DNA from: a bacterium
GTDB lineage: Bacteria; Planctomycetota; J058; JACQDU01
NCBI GenBank assembly: GCA_016200955.1
Contig: JACQDU010000098.1
Location: 1-6,437, forward strand
Length of the DNA stretch: 6,437 nt
Direction of reading: 5' to 3'
Shown here: piece after piece, positions 5,403-6,437 of the stretch
Position numbering within the stretch: the stretch's first letter is position 1
How the letters are laid out: each line of letters begins with the position of its first letter
Notes under the pieces: generated by a model
Told to the model about the DNA's origin: nothing
Seen by the model: the letters and a program-made list of their open reading frames with translations, nothing else
Databases searched by the model: none
Made by a program: the position numbers and the translations under genes

Positions 5403-5455
5403 TCGACTCGCGGCGGGCGGGAGCAGGGGCCGCGGGCGAGACCGGAGCCATCTCG

Positions 5456-6437
5456 ATGACCCCCGAGGAAGACGAGCCGTCCGGGCCGGCGGACGGCGCG
5501 CCGCCCCCGGCGAGCGGCGCGAGCCAGGCCGACCTCGACCGGACCGTCGTCGGCGTCGAGCCCGTCGATCCCACGCTGGGCGCGAAGTTCTCGGGGTGCG
5601 TCGTCGAGCGGAAGCTCGGGCAAGGAGGCATGGGCTCCGTCTACCTCGCCCGCCGCGAGAGCGACTCGCAGCAGGTCGTCGTCAAGTTCCTCGCGCCCGA
5701 GCAGGCGCAGAACGCGACCTGGCGCGCTCGCTTCCTGCGCGAGGCGAAGATGATGCACCAGATCTCTCACCCGAACATCGTGGCGGTCTTCTCGATCGAC
5801 GGCGAGTCGAGCCAGCCTCACATCGTCATGGAGTTCGTGGACGGGAGAGGCCTCGAGATCGCGCTCCGGGCAGGCCCGCTCCCGCCGCTCGAGGGAGCGC
5901 GGATCGCGCGCGACGCCGCGCTCGGCCTCTCGGAGGCGCACAAGAGCGGGATCATCCACCGCGACATCAAGCCGGCGAACGTCCTCCTCACGCAGGAGGG
6001 CGAGGTCAAGGTCCTCGACTTCGGGCTCGCGAAGTCGGTGGAGTTCGACGACGGGCTGAGCCTCCCCGGGCAGGTGCTCGGGACGCCGCATTACATGGCG
6101 CCCGAGCAGTGGGGCGACCACCAGGTGGACGCTCGCTGCGACGTCTTCTCGCTCGGAGCGACGCTCTATCACCTCATCACGGGCTCGCCTCCCTTCCCGG
6201 GCGCGAGCCCGCAGGCCATCTCGCGGAAGACGCTCGAGGGGAGCTTCGTGCCGCCGCGCACGCTCGCTCCCGACATCCCGGTCGACCTCGAGCTCGTGAT
6301 CTACCGGATGATGGCGTCCGACCGCCGCTTCCGTTACGGGTGCGCGGAGGACTGCGCCAAGGCCCTCGACCGCGTCATCAGGGGAGAAGAGGTCGAGGTT
6401 CCCCGGATCATCGAGCGCGCCGGCTCGAAGCGGCACC
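5456..6437 (+). CDS. Hanks-type serine/threonine protein kinase, 3' end beyond the window
   Basis: A 327-residue fragment, open to the last base, encoding a PknB-like Ser/Thr kinase. An acidic, Pro/Ala-rich N-terminus of about 45 residues precedes a complete kinase domain. It contains glycine loop LGQGGMGSVY (54-63), catalytic Lys77 in VVVKFL, helix-C Glu96, HRDIKPAN (168-175), DFG (188-190) and GTPHYMAPEQ (209-218). SLGATLYHLITGSPPF marks the C-lobe. All catalytic residues are present, so an active enzyme is predicted. The C-terminal region, where membrane helices, TPR or sensor domains often follow, lies outside the window. ATG 5456 is chosen because GGAG lies eight bases upstream; a GTG at 5375 is possible but falls within the promoter-like repeats. 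It is divergent from the TrmL-like gene. It resembles the kinase at 3327-4214 only at family level, so the two are not a recent duplication. Confidence 0.93.
   Translation, partial: MTPEEDEPSGPADGAPPPASGASQADLDRTVVGVEPVDPTLGAKFSGCVVERKLGQGGMGSVYLARRESDSQQVVVKFLAPEQAQNATWRARFLREAKMMHQISHPNIVAVFSIDGESSQPHIVMEFVDGRGLEIALRAGPLPPLEGARIARDAALGLSEAHKSGIIHRDIKPANVLLTQEGEVKVLDFGLAKSVEFDDGLSLPGQVLGTPHYMAPEQWGDHQVDARCDVFSLGATLYHLITGSPPFPGASPQAISRKTLEGSFVPPRTLAPDIPVDLELVIYRMMASDRRFRYGCAEDCAKALDRVIRGEEVEVPRIIERAGSKRH

Noticed and set aside
4673..6436. Very long minus-strand ORF opposite the second kinase and the TrmL-like core
   Set aside because: It is antisense to a kinase with all catalytic motifs on the plus strand. 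Its product is a low-complexity Arg/Glu/Asp-rich translation with no domain.

Overview
The window is very GC-rich bacterial DNA from an organism I cannot name. It encodes a predicted outer-membrane beta-barrel with a C-terminal Phe, a DUF374-type lipid acyltransferase and two Hanks-type serine/threonine kinases, one linked to an FHA domain. This suggests a diderm lineage with abundant kinase signalling, such as Planctomycetota, Myxococcota, Acidobacteriota or Eisenbacteria-like candidate phyla. That placement is inference. Nothing points to a phage, plasmid or CRISPR system.

Layout. Bases 1-573 (+) hold the 3' part of a SRAP/YedK-type DNA-protein crosslink gene. It converges, with a 4-bp gap, on a minus-strand ORF (578-2152) that joins a polytopic membrane region to a signal-peptide-like segment and a beta-barrel. 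Upstream on the minus strand come a DUF374 acyltransferase (about 2282-3136), a repeat copy (about 3148-3292), an FHA domain and kinase apparently split by a frameshift (3327-4486), two tandem repeat copies (4521-4810) and a TrmL-type tRNA 2'-O-methyltransferase (4468-5319). A 136-bp divergent spacer with a promoter candidate and overlapping inverted repeats precedes a second kinase gene on the plus strand (5456 to the window end). That gene is easily missed because it has no stop inside the window.

The most unusual item is a repeat family of about 145 bp. Copies B and C are tandem with an exact 147-bp (49-codon) period and are translated in frame as the C-terminal tail of the TrmL-like protein, which roughly doubles the enzyme's usual length. 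Copy A is inverted relative to B and C, so copies A and B flank the FHA-kinase unit. Every copy carries a 9-bp GC hairpin with a four-base loop, and differences among copies largely preserve pairing. This resembles palindromic elements that insert into genes, such as Rickettsia RPEs, but I do not recognise the sequence.

The genes do not form an obvious single pathway. They are best read as a housekeeping and envelope neighbourhood with two kinase loci, disturbed by repeat insertion and possibly by gene decay or assembly error.
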